Shown here: piece after piece, positions 31,932 through 41,797 of the stretch
Numbering within the stretch: the first letter of the stretch is position 1
How the letters are laid out: every line of letters begins with the position of its first letter
Assembly (NCBI GenBank): GCA_029339195.1
Contig: JAPTJF010000445.1
Coordinates: 1-51,880 of the forward strand
Reading direction: 5' to 3'
Length of the DNA: 51,880 nt
DNA from: Micractinium sp. NFX-FRZ
Lineage: Eukaryota; Chlorophyta; Trebouxiophyceae; Chlorellales; Chlorellaceae
Notes under the pieces: model-generated
What the model saw: only the letters and a program-made list of their open reading frames with translations
Databases searched by the model: none
Told to the model about the DNA's origin: nothing
Position numbers and translations under genes: made by a program

Positions 31932-34900
31932 TCACCGCAGGCTCCAGTGCTCGGCCCACACCAGCTCAAAGCCGGGGCCGCCCGCACGCGGCAGCAGCGG
32001 CAACCACACCTGCATGAGGGGCCGGGGACAGGCACAGCAGGCAGGCCGGGTCAAGAGGCAAGCCCCAGGAGCCTGCCTACCACCTGCGCCACGCAGGAGT
32101 GTCCACCCCCTGTGCCAGTGCTGCGCCAGCGGCCGTTCCCGACGCCGCCCCTGCAACCCTTGCCCAGGGGTTTCTGCCGCTGCCTGGGCGGCTTGCATGG
32201 CTGGGCACGCACCCCAGGAACTCACGTAGCTGGCGTTGCCCACGCCACCCGGCCCCTGGCTGTTCCACCTGTCCCCCATCCACAGGTGCAAGGGGGTGCC
32301 GTCCTCGAAGGTGTGCTCGTAAATGAAGGTGGACTGCATGGGGAGGGGTTGGTTGTAATGAATTTGTTGTTTAGCGGGCTGGCTTGATTGGCTGGCTTGG
32401 GCGTGTGCCGGCATGGGCACGAGCAGGGGCAGGTGGTCGGTTTGTGGATGAGCAGGAGCGCACGTGAGTACCGGGGCGGCACAGAATCACAGGAGGAGGA
32501 GGGGATACTGAGCGTGCCAGAGAGGGCCAGCAGGCCGCATGCACAAGCCCAAGCTCTGCTACGGCAGGGAAGCGTGCATGGGGTGGATACTCGGCGGCAT
32601 GGCATCTCATCAGGACAGGCATGCATGCAGCCAACACGCTGCCCCTCACACTGGCACACATAAGCAAGAAGCACACCTGCGAGTCATAGGTGGTGGCGGC
32701 CTGTGGCCCGTGCGAGGGCTGGGGCCGCAGGCGCCAGAAGGTGCTGCACATGCCGCCCGCAGTGGATTCGTGCAGTATGGGCGGGTTGGCGTCCCACCCT
32801 GCGCCACAGAAAGGGGCACAGCACAGCACAGCACAGCACATCTCGCCCACACACTCGCCCACTTCTGCATCTGATTCAGTTGGCCGGAAGCACAAGCAGC
32901 CCATATGCTAGTACCTGCACAGGGCGCACGTGCTGGCCATGTGTGCAGGCACGCAGGCAGGGAGGGCACACTGCATCCCGCTTTGGCGGCCCCCACTGGC
33001 CTGTGAGGTGGGAGGAAAAGAGGTAGTGCCTGCCGCCGTGCTTGAACACCGCGGGCCCCTCGGCGCCTATCCCAGTCTGCAGGGCAGGCAGGCAGGCGTG
33101 CACAGGCACTGTGCACAGAGGTGAGCAGGCCAGCAGCCACAGCTGTAGATTGCAGAGTCGAGGGAGACAGCAGCACACAGGCACGATGTTGGCCTCTCCA
33201 CACCCTCTCCAGCCTGCCTTGTGCGAAGGGCTCCATTATCACCCCCCCCTGCCTCAGCCTGCCCGCCCCGCTCCCTGGGATCCCCTCCCCCCGCCTACCG
33301 TAGAGCAGAGGGTGCCTGTGGTGTCCAGCCAGTCGGGGCGCAGGCGGGACACGGCATGCCGCATCACCGGGCAGCTGCACAGCCCACGCAGCACAGCAAA
33401 GGCAAAGGCAAAGGGATGGTCAGCAACAAATGATGCAGCCAGCAGAGCGCAGCACGGCATGGCATGGCTGGGCAGGGCGCTGCAGTGCAAGAGCATGCAG
33501 ACCATGACGCCAGGAGGCCTGTGCAGGAGAGGCGAGCCACACTGCCGCGGCGCAGTGCGCCCCCCCTGCCTTTCACCTGCGCACAAGGTAGGCCTCCCCA
33601 GGGTCTGCCGGGTCCTGGTACACCGTCATGTCGTCTGCAGGCGCCACGTCAGCATCCAAGGCAGAGCGAGGGCACAGGGGTGGGTGGGGGTCACAACAAT
33701 AATAAATGATTAAACCACGTTGGCACAGCCTTGGCTGGCGTTGCCTTGCCCATGGGCGTGCAGCGGCGGCATGCATGGGTGCAGGGGTGGCAGACAGAGA
33801 AGGCCAACTGTGCGTGCATGGCACGTCAGAGCGGTGGAGGTGCAGCACCGCCCATGCAGCCTTCATAACCTTTCCGGGGAGAGTGCTGGCTGGGCTCACA
33901 TGAGGTGTTATTGTCTGGAAATATGTGGTGCACCCACTCAAAGGGGCCTGCAGCAGCGGCAGGAGCAGCAGCGGCCGTGGGTGATGGCGGCGTGCACCCT
34001 CCGGTGCCCTGTGCTGCGTGCTGCAATGCATGTGCTGGCACCACGCGCGCCTTTGCCCCACACGTTTGCCCACCCAGAGCTTCCCCACCCTCCCCTCCCC
34101 TGCACCCTTGCTGCCCGCTGCGGCCTGTGGGCACCTGTGAGGTTGGGGCTGACAGCGATGCCCACTGCAGGCACCTCAAAATCTGGGGTGTCTAAATGGA
34201 AGTACAAGATGTAGCGGCGGTCCCGGGGATGGAAGAGAACCTGGGGACAGGGAGACAACAGAGGGAGGGCGGTTGGGGTTGGTGGGTGGAGGGCAGGTAG
34301 TGTTGGCGGAAACAGAGGACAGCTGCGGTCACCCAGGCTGGAGCGATTGTTGGAGTATAGGGGACTTGGGGACAGATAGCGAGAGAGAGAACGGGATGCG
34401 GAGCGGAGGTATCATGCACGGCGCTCCTACAGGCACGCAGCGGGCGGCACGCCCACCTTTGGCCGCTCGATGCGGAACGGCGGTGGCGGGTTGTCCAGGT
34501 GGCCGTCTGCGGGCAGCAGCAGGGCACGGCGGCAGCAGGATGCAGCGGCCGCAGCTCAGCAAAAAAAAGCAGCAGACAGGGAGACGGTTGCAGGCGGTTG
34601 GGCACCACGGCAGCGGCCCGGCAACACAGCTCCCCACCAGGCAGTGCCGCGCCTTGCCAGCACAGCGCGCTCACAGGGCCAGCGGTCGGGGAAGCCCTGG
34701 ATTTGGCGCCAGTTGAATATGGATCCCAGGAAGCGCCAGCTCAGCAGGTCATCTGAGCTGTACAAATTGATGTCACTCGAAACCAGCGCCGAGAGCTGCT
34801 TGCGGCTGGTCCCCACCCACAAGAAAGTGTTGCCCTCCCGCCACAGCTGGCCTCCGTGGGCATGCACCTGCGATGAGGCACGTGAGGGGCGGCAGCGGGG

Positions 34901-35160
34901 CAATGTCAGGGCATACACGACCCACAGCTTGTGGCACATGCGTCGGTGGCGCCGCCGCCTGCCCTCCCCCTCCGCCTTCTCGCCTCGTTGCCCAGCTCGT
35001 CTCGCGGGATGCTCCCCTGCAGCGTGACGAACGCGTTGAAGCCTTGGGTCTGCAACCCGCTGACCTCGTCGCTTGGCAAAGGCCGCAGCGCTTGGCATAG
35101 GCCGGTGCCCCCCAGCAGTAGCAGCCCGGCAAGCAGCCATATGCGACACATAGCTGGCAT
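31932..35160 (-). CDS. Secreted GH43 galactan 1,3-beta-galactosidase-like enzyme
   Basis: Predicted to cleave galactan or arabinogalactan in the wall or medium. Eleven exons: 35160-34984, 34867-34675, 34506-34457, 34240-34135, 33947-33900, 33634-33577, 33374-33299, 33076-33001, 32798-32677, 32333-32226, 32009-31932. They total 363 residues. The N-terminal ~25 residues (MCRIWLLAGLLLLGGTGLCQ) are a signal peptide. The five-bladed GH43 fold shows as VHAHGGQLWREG, INLYSSDDLLSWRFLGSIF, RIERPKVLFHPRDRRYILYF, YDMTVYQDPADPGEAYLVR, GAEGPAVFKHGGRHYLFSS, SQSTFIYEHTFEDG, HLWMGDRWN and VWLPLLPRAGG. In the subfamily of fungal and clostridial exo-1,3-galactanases the acid is the Glu in the E-x-P motif and a Gln replaces the usual Asp base; a Gln is present here in SQST. 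Two introns need GC donors (after 34984 and 33001). Confidence 0.87.
32819..32842. repeat. CAGCA pentamer repeat in a GH43 intron
   Basis: A short run of ACAGC/CAGCA units lies in the intron between GH43 exons 8 and 9. A similar run occurs at 46033-46055 in an intron of the kinase-like gene. Confidence 0.7.
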
Positions 35161-36469
35161 AGTGGCTGTCAGGCAGTGTCGGAGTGCGTCTGGCAGCCCC
35201 TAAAGACTCCCTCCCCCGCCGGTCGCTGACGTGGCGGCGCCACATTGCCGCCTGCAAGGGTGGCGGGAGGCGGTTGAAGCTGCATCGTGCTCTGATTACC
35301 AGCAGAAACCCAGCACGCAGTCCATGTTGTTTCTACATGTTAAGCGCTACCTTCATGTTTTCCGCACCCAGCCTCCGCCGCCCCCTAGCCTCCCGTAGGC
35401 GACGGCCATCCTGTGCGCTCCACGCCATCAGCACATCTGTCTTCTCAAAGGCGGGGTGAACGCTTGGCCAGGCAATGCGGCATGCATGTTCCAGGCCCAC
35501 TCTGCGTGAGTGAGCAGCAACCGGGCATGCGCCGTAGCGCTGTTGCATTACACGAGGGAAGCAATTGCCACCACCTGCAAATGAACGGTCAGTTTGTAGC
35601 ATGAATTAATTTGCACGAGTTGCATAAAACTGGCTTAATCATGTGAGCATGATGAGCCCTTCTGTGCAGGAAGCTCATGTGCAGCCGTCCCAGGAAGGAA
35701 TCGAGCGGCCGTATGCATCATTTCAGAGTTTGGGCACGGCAGGGCTCCATGCACCATCACAACTCGCCTCGTGCTGTGCATTCAACTGCATGGCACCCTA
35801 ACTGTTTTCCATCTCACACGTTTTGACGCTATCGCGAAGATCCAAGCATTCTGCATGCTCGGGCATTCCAGGCCAACATCAGCCAGCTCAGAATCGGACC
35901 GCACACGCAATGCCCACAAAGCGCATGCCATCGGTGCGCCTTGTCCATCCAGACAGCTTGGTGCTCCCCCTACCCCTGATGCGGCGGCTCCCCACCCGGG
36001 TTTTGGTCCAGGAGACTTGCTGCAGGTCAAACCCCAATCGTGGCCGACTGTAGGTACCCTCCGGCAAGTGGACGCCTAGGGTTTTGTCAGAGTAGCAAGC
36101 AGTCGGAGCCCCTTCAGGCAGCTCGCAAAGGCAACCAACCACATGTTTCGCAAGAGCAAATTGGAATGAGAGTGGGGAGGGGTTGAAGGCGAATGCCCTC
36201 CTGAGCAACAGCCAGCTGTGGCGCGCCATGGCGGCAGGTCAGCGGCGCCCACCTGGCAAGGGTTGATTGGGGCTGTTGGAGACCTCGGCTCGCTCGCAAC
36301 CCATCCACCGATCCGTTTCATAAAATTTGAGCCGACACCCTCGCGCCTGCCTGCCGCACAAAGCGAGCAACAGTAACACAAACCCCAGCCCAAGCTGCCC
36401 CTCCCTCCCATCCCGTGCAATGGATCTGTGAGCACGCGGCACAGCGTCTCTGCAGCTGCAGAAGTGTTC
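35161..36469. promoter_or_regulatory. Long divergent intergenic region, GH43 / PP2C
   Basis: 1309 bp between two head-to-head genes, the longest gene-free stretch in the window apart from the right edge. It should contain both promoters. Bases 35590-35660 are locally AT-rich. Short frames occur on both strands but none has family features or splice-phase support. No known element was recognised. Confidence 0.5.
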
Positions 36470-39400
36470 ATGGCACTCGCTTCAGCCCTAATTTCTTCCA
36501 TCGCTAGCAAACTCTGCTGCTCTTTGATGCGTAATCCTTCGACACCAGCGGTGGCAGCAGCGACAGCAGCAGTGGCACTTTCCTTGAACGCCGCAGCGGC
36601 CAGCTCAGGCCCGAGTCACCTGCGCGCCTCGGCACGGCAGTTCAGCAGCAGGGCGGCGGGCAGGGGCACGCGTGGCGTGCAGCAGGTGGCAATGGCGGCA
36701 TATTGGCGCAGCCTGCTTCAGAGCGCGCGTGCGCGCCCGGCAGCCTACCTGCTGGGGACCGCCGCCGTCAGTGCAGGCGTCTTTGCAGCGCAGGTGAGGC
36801 ATGCGCCATCAGCTCTTGCTTTCCGTGCAGGACACTGGGTGGGGGTTGCCGAGAGCTCCCAAAAAACGTGGGTGCCAGCTTGAGCGCCAACCGGCACTGC
36901 GTGCGTGCACACAAATGGTCAACTGCCGCTGCCGCTGCTACCCCCCGCAGTCCGAGTGGCGGCGGCACCAACAGCGGTCACTACATGCAGCCAGCAGCGC
37001 AGCGGAGTCGTCACCTGCCTCCCAGCGCGACACCAGCTGCAGCGCCACCGCAGCGGCCGTGGGCGAGGACGTACGGTGGGTCCGCCAGCAGCTGCCGCCG
37101 CTCACGACTGTTGGTGGTGCCAGCAGTACCCCTGTCCTGCCCTAAATGTGTGACGCCGCCGGTCTGCGTGTCTGCCTTGCATCTGTGTTGTGCACACACC
37201 TGCTGGGCAACGCCCTGCCAAGGCTGTCGCCCCATGTGCTCGTTCTGGCTGGCCTTTCTGGCTGGCCTTCCTGGCGTGCTGGTGCTGCTGCTGCTGCTTG
37301 CTGCTGCGCCCCAAGTGCTCACACCACTGGCCTGTAGTCACATCTTCCCCTTGTTCTCGCCGTTCCTGCCGCCACCATCCACATCGCCGCCGCCCCCCCC
37401 TACCCCCCGGGCCACACCGCCGCCCGCTGCCTGCAGGCTGCAGCCCTTTGTGCCTCGCTTTGTGCTGGATGCCGGGGCGGGCATGATCCCACACCCCGCC
37501 AAAGCAGACCGGGGGGGCGAGGACGCCTTCTTCATCTGCGAGCGAGGCTTTGCCATGGGGGTGGCAGATGGCGTGGGCGGCTGGGCAGAGGTACGGGGGC
37601 CATGGGCCGTGCGAGCGGGTTGCGATGGCGTGCCGGTTGTGGCTGCCTGGCTGTGCAAATTGGACGTGCAGGCTGTCATGAGAGAGGGTGCTTGAAGGGA
37701 GAGTGCAGGAGAGGGCATGCCATGCAGGCGATGACGTCAGGGGGGGCGTGGGCAGGACAGCCGGCTGGGGGTGGTCAGGTGACAGGCCGAGGCAGCCCGG
37801 CGGCGCAAGAAAGCAGCTGCCCCGGCGGCCCACCCACGGCCTGCCTCGGATGGCGCCTGCCCGCCTGCTTGACTTTGCCGTCCATAGGGACTGACCCCAG
37901 CACCCCTGAGCAGTGCACCAGCCACACTTACTTTCCTGCAGGTGGGAGTTGACCCGGGGCTGTACTCTCGAGAGCTCATGCGGCACGCCAACGCCGCCAC
38001 CACCTCGTGCCAGCCAGGTGGGCACACACAGTGGGTGGCAACGGGTGCATGTTCTTGGGATGCGGGCGGGAAGGGTGACATGGCAGCGGCAGGGCTGGAG
38101 CAGCCGGACAATCCTGGAAGTTTGGTTAGAAGCCAGCGGATCAGCCCGCCAGCTGCTGCCACCGCCGCCCTGCGCAGTCCTCCACTGCTCCCCAGGGCCT
38201 GCTCCAAGTGACCTACCTGTCCCTCCTTCACGCTGCCCCTTTGCTCTTCATCCCCACCTGTGCCCCCACCTGCAGGCCCGCACTCCCGGCAGCACCTTCC
38301 TCCGGTGGCCCACCAGTCTCTCAGGATTGCTCCCTCCTGGTGTGACCCTCCCTTCCCACTTGTCTCCCTGTTGCCTGTCCCCCTCCAACACCCCGCGCAG
38401 GCCCCCAGTGCCCGCAGCACCTGCTGGAGGTGGCCTACCTGGCCACCGCTGCCCGCGGCTCCTCCACCGCCTGCATCCTCTGCCTGGAGAATGAGCGGCT
38501 GCACGCCTCAAACCTGGGGGACTCGGGTGAGCGCCTGGGGGTGCATTGTGGTGGGCTTGTTTGAGGGCAGCAGTGCCTGCACACTCTGCCTCAAGGACGA
38601 GCAGCTGCATGCCATAAGTCTGGGGGACTCGGGATGAGCGCTTTCGGTTGGCAAGTGCGGTTTGGGCACTGCAGCCCACCCGCCTACGTCCCACCTTGCT
38701 CTCCCGGGGCAGGCGGCGGCGGCGCATCCGTGCTAGCGAAAGTGTTCGAGTCACTTGAAACCCCTCTCAATCCGGTGTGTTCTGGATGGTATCACTTGAC
38801 ACCCCTCTCAATCCGCCCTCCCACTACTCGCATCCCTCCCGTCCCCCTTTGTTGGCAAGGTGCAGTTGCCACCCGCACCCACCGGCGTGCCGCCCTGCAC
38901 GTCGTCTAGTTGCACCCTAACCCTCCCCCCTCACTCACCCCTCTCCTTCTCAACACGCCCTCCAGGCTTCATGATTGTGCGCGGCGGCGAGCTGCTCTTT
39001 ATGTCCCCCCAGCAGCAGCACGAGTTCAACTTCCCCTACCAGATAGGCTCCCCAGACTCAATGTCAGACACGCCACAGGTGGGGGCGCGCCACAGGCGGG
39101 GGCGGAACATTGGCAGGGAGAGGGAGGGAGGGTGTGACCAAGGCGGCTGTCATAACGGAAGCTGGAGGGGGTGAGGAGGCAACAGGCAGCACGGCAAGAA
39201 GCAAGGGCCGGCTGGCACGCGCCGCTGTCGACCCCGGCCTTGTCAGTAGCGGATGCTGGAGTGTTGAGCGCTGTGCTGCCACTGTCCTGTCCGGTACTCA
39301 TGTGCCCCTGTGCCCGCCTCCCCCTGCAGGTGGCCCAGCGGTTCAGCGTGGAGGTGCAGCCAGGCGACATTGTGGTGGCAGCCACGGACGGCCTGTTTGA

Positions 39401-40207
39401 CAACGTGTACCCAGACGAGGCCGCCTCTCTGGTGTCGGCCAGCAAGGTGGGGCAAGCGGGCATGCCTGCATCTGCATGCGCCTGTAGACTGCATTCTCCC
39501 TGGGGGCGCGGCTGTGTGCGGCACCCCTGCTGGTTTGTCGGTCTGTATGGGTGGGGACGAAGGGTGCTTGGGAACACAGGCAGGGGACGGGAGGGCATAC
39601 AGCCTAAGCGGGCAGGCAGAGCGCTGCCGCTGCCGGCGCCCTTGCTGCACCAGCGCGTGCCCACGCCCCGTGCCCCCGTTGCCCCCGCCCCGCCGCCCGC
39701 GCCCTGTCGCAGCAGGAGCGGGGGGAGAGCGCGCAAGTGGCGGCTGTCACGCTGGCCCAGTTTGCGCGCATGCGTGCCGCCGACCCCGCCCACCTCAGCC
39801 CCTTTGCCTATGGAGCGCAGCAGCTGGGCTACCGCTACTTTGGAGGTGGGTAGTGGGTCTGTGAGAGGATGCATCAGCTTCATAACTTCATAACACCAGT
39901 GCTTGTGTGGGGAAGCCGGGACGAGGGAACTTCATGCCTAGGAAATGCAGGAGCGGGGGGAGGAAAGAGTGGTGGGGAATGCCTGTTGGTGGCACCCTGC
40001 AGGCAACATGGACGACCCGGCCGTGTCCCACTGCTTCTGCCTCAGCCCTCAGGTCCCATCTGTTGCTGTTCCATCAATGTAACAGCCATGCCTGCACCAC
40101 CAATGTAACGCCCCTGTGTATCCCTGCCGCCCTGTGCAGGCAAGATGGACGACATCACGGTGCTGTGCGCCTATGTGGTGCCGGCAGACGCCAAGGCTGA
40201 GAAATAA
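36470..40207 (+). CDS. PP2C protein phosphatase, PTC7-like
   Basis: Metal-dependent Ser/Thr phosphatase of the PPM/PP2C family. Nine exons: 36470-36793, 36951-37075, 37437-37590, 37942-38017, 38401-38526, 38966-39078, 39330-39446, 39713-39845, 40140-40207. They total 411 residues, in phase. Motifs: [20 protein letters not shown] with VGGW (metal-binding Asp residues), [51 protein letters not shown] and [13 protein letters not shown] (last metal Asp). The E-D/DGVGGW/SREL pattern is that of the mitochondrial or plastid PTC7 group. The ~110-residue N-terminus is Ala/Arg/Ser-rich with a short hydrophobic stretch ([18 protein letters not shown]), fitting organelle import and perhaps membrane anchoring. 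An upstream in-frame GTG was not used. Introns 4, 5 and 8 contain decayed copies of neighbouring exon edges. Confidence 0.92.
38173..38450 (+). repeat. Three copies of the PP2C exon 5 acceptor edge
   Basis: The exon 5 start (acceptor CAG at 38398-38400) has two decayed relatives upstream in intron 4, after CAG at 38175-38177 and at 38273-38275. The first keeps the pattern of CCTGCT..A.GTG.CCTACCTG. Spacings are 98 and 125 bp. Only the third copy gives the conserved protein. Confidence 0.75.
38456..38640 (+). repeat. Copy of PP2C exon 5 end within intron 5
   Basis: The last ~70 nt of exon 5 plus donor (38456-38530) recur at about 38562-38640. The copy encodes a similar peptide ([20 protein letters not shown] for [20 protein letters not shown]), but its donor has an extra A (GGGATGAG) and is probably dead. 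Confidence 0.9.
38751..38815. repeat. Short direct repeat in PP2C intron 5
   Basis: A ~24-bp unit (TCACTTGA.ACCCCTCTCAAT with CCG following) occurs at 38751-38774 and 38792-38815, 41 bp apart, within intron 5. No function is apparent. Confidence 0.8.
40000..40175 (+). repeat. Decoy copy of PP2C exon 9 start in intron 8
   Basis: CAG|GCAACATGGACGACC at 40000-40017 mirrors the true start of exon 9, CAG|GCAAGATGGACGACA, at 40137-40154, an offset of 137 bp. The decoy stays open in the right phase for 49 nt up to a possible CAG|GT donor at 40051, so a cassette exon is conceivable. Confidence 0.8.
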
Positions 40208-40317
40208 GGCCGCCTGTCTGCCCGCTGGCCAGCACCCAAGTTGCTGCAAGCCCACTCCTGACACCCTGTCGCCCAACAGAGGGCCTCTGTACTCTTTCTG
40301 TGACGCACCACGTGCTC

Positions 40318-40322
40318 TGTAA
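40318..40322 (+). terminator. TGTAA poly(A) signal of the PP2C gene
   Basis: TGTAA 111 nt after the PP2C stop codon at 40205-40207, a typical green-algal distance. Confidence 0.6.
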
Positions 40323-40424
40323 CACATTTGAAACTACAGTGGATGTACCAATTGGTATCGCTGCATTGAAATCAACACACCAGTACAAACCAGAGGTTGC
40401 ATTCAAACTGCAAGTCTAAGCTTG

Positions 40425-41173
40425 GCAGAGCGCGGGTGCAGCGGCTGAAGGCCGGCGGCGAGCTCATCTCTGCCGTCGGTGAGGTGGCAGCCAAGCTAGC
40501 ACCCGTGGTAGGGCCTGCCGTGGCGGGTCAGAAGGCGGCAGATACTGTGCTCGGTGAGGAGGTCAAGGAGAAAGTATTCGACAGCAGCAGCGGCAGCACG
40601 CCCAGCCCAGATCTACACGGCACCCGCCGTCGCCGCCGCCGCCGGGCACAAACCGAGGAGGCAGCGCCCGCTGGCGAGCCGGCAGGAGGCAGCAGTCGCC
40701 GCTACCCTGATGAGGCGGAGGTGCGCGTGATGGAGGCGGAGGTGCGCGTGCTGGAGGGGGTGCCGGTCCCCCACGGGAGATGACGGGGCAGCGCGGGAGG
40801 CAGCCCCCGAGCAGCAGCTGGCGGCGAGCAAGGCGGCGGCGGAAGCGGAGGCGCGTTACATGAAGCTCATTGACATGCTGGAGGCCGGCAAGCAGGTGGG
40901 TGCAGGCTGCGAGTGGGGGGGAGCTGGCGGAGGGTCGAGCATGCAGGAGTGGGATGGCAAGAGCAGGGGGGCAGGGGCAGGGGCAGGCATGTCCAGACCC
41001 ATGGTGGCCTGCCCTCCACAGCCGGCACCATGTCAGGCAGCAGCCAGGCAGGCATCTTGCAGGCTGACACAGCAACTCTTGGTTTCGTGAATCCTCTGCA
41101 GAGCCGAAGAGCTGAGAATCTGAGAGCCAGGGGCCGAGGGGCAGCAAGTCGTGCACAGCAGCTGGGCTGTTGA
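40425..41173 (+). pseudogene. Unrecognised gene remnant, no start, frameshifted
   Basis: From an acceptor-like AG near 40425 the frame is open and coding-like: RVQRLKAGGELISAVGEVAA, then charged segments with a run of arginines and a 27-bp direct repeat (EAEVRVMEAEVRVLEG). It stops at 40781-40783. The frame one base over continues as EQQLAASKAAAEAEARYMKL and IDMLEAGKQ up to a GT donor after 40895. One C fewer in the CCCCC run near 40767 would join the two. A second exon (41102-41173, phase 0) could end it with TGA, 119 nt before a TGTAA. No ATG opens the first part and it lies almost against the PP2C 3' end, so I read it as a decayed gene fragment. Family unknown. Confidence 0.4.
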
Positions 41174-41292
41174 CGGGGGTGGCCTAACGGCAGCAGTGCC
41201 CCTCGGCATGTTGTTGACAGCTGCAGTGGAGGGCGATTAGCCGCTGTGACTATGTGTTGGCTGTATTTTTATTGGGGCTAGAGTCTGCAACC

Positions 41293-41297
41293 TGTAA
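41293..41297 (+). terminator. TGTAA after the gene remnant
   Basis: TGTAA 119 nt after the possible stop of the remnant at 41173. This argues that the remnant once was a transcription unit separate from the kinase-like gene downstream. Confidence 0.45.
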
Positions 41298-41797
41298 GGA
41301 GCCCACCCATGCTTACTCCACGCTGCACTAGCAGCAGCGTGCGACGTTCAGTCCGATGTAGTCACCGCACCAGGACAGGAGATTGCCATCATGGTCTTTC
41401 CATCTTGGGCTAAGCAGCCGCACCAAACTGACCGTTTCGTCTGTACCAGGGTGACCACATGGCATGCTCAATAAAGAGTGCCAGGCTAGGCGTCTCCAAA
41501 CACAGGAGGAGCCAGCTATGGACGTGCCTGTCGGCAGCATGCAGAGCGCGCGGCGGCGCCTAGGTCCTTGGACCAACGACCAGTACCGGAACCCTCCTCC
41601 CCATTCCTAGCTAGGGCTGCCCTATTGGCGTCTCTGAATGGCGGTAATTTATCGCCGGGCGCCCCACTCGCTCGCCTGGGCGCTGCGGCCGAAGCAGCCT
41701 GCCCCGCTTTCTGGCCGCCATTACGAGCCTGCACGCCCGTAGGGGCGTGGGCCGCTCTTCAAGGCCCGGCCAAGATAGCAGGGGTGCATCCTGCGCG
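41298..41797. promoter_or_regulatory. Presumed promoter region of the kinase-like gene
   Basis: 500 bp between the TGTAA at 41293 and the proposed start at 41798. No coding frame with recognisable content was found. A short ATG frame at 41518 (30 codons) lacks support. No promoter motif was identified. Confidence 0.4.

Noticed and set aside
37102..38025. Minus-strand open frame of 307 codons
   Set aside because: Lies opposite PP2C exons 3-4 and the flanking introns; no recognisable protein, composition typical of antisense GC-rich frames.
41518..41610. Short ATG frame of 30 codons
   Set aside because: No splice-phase partner and no recognisable sequence; left in the presumed promoter region.
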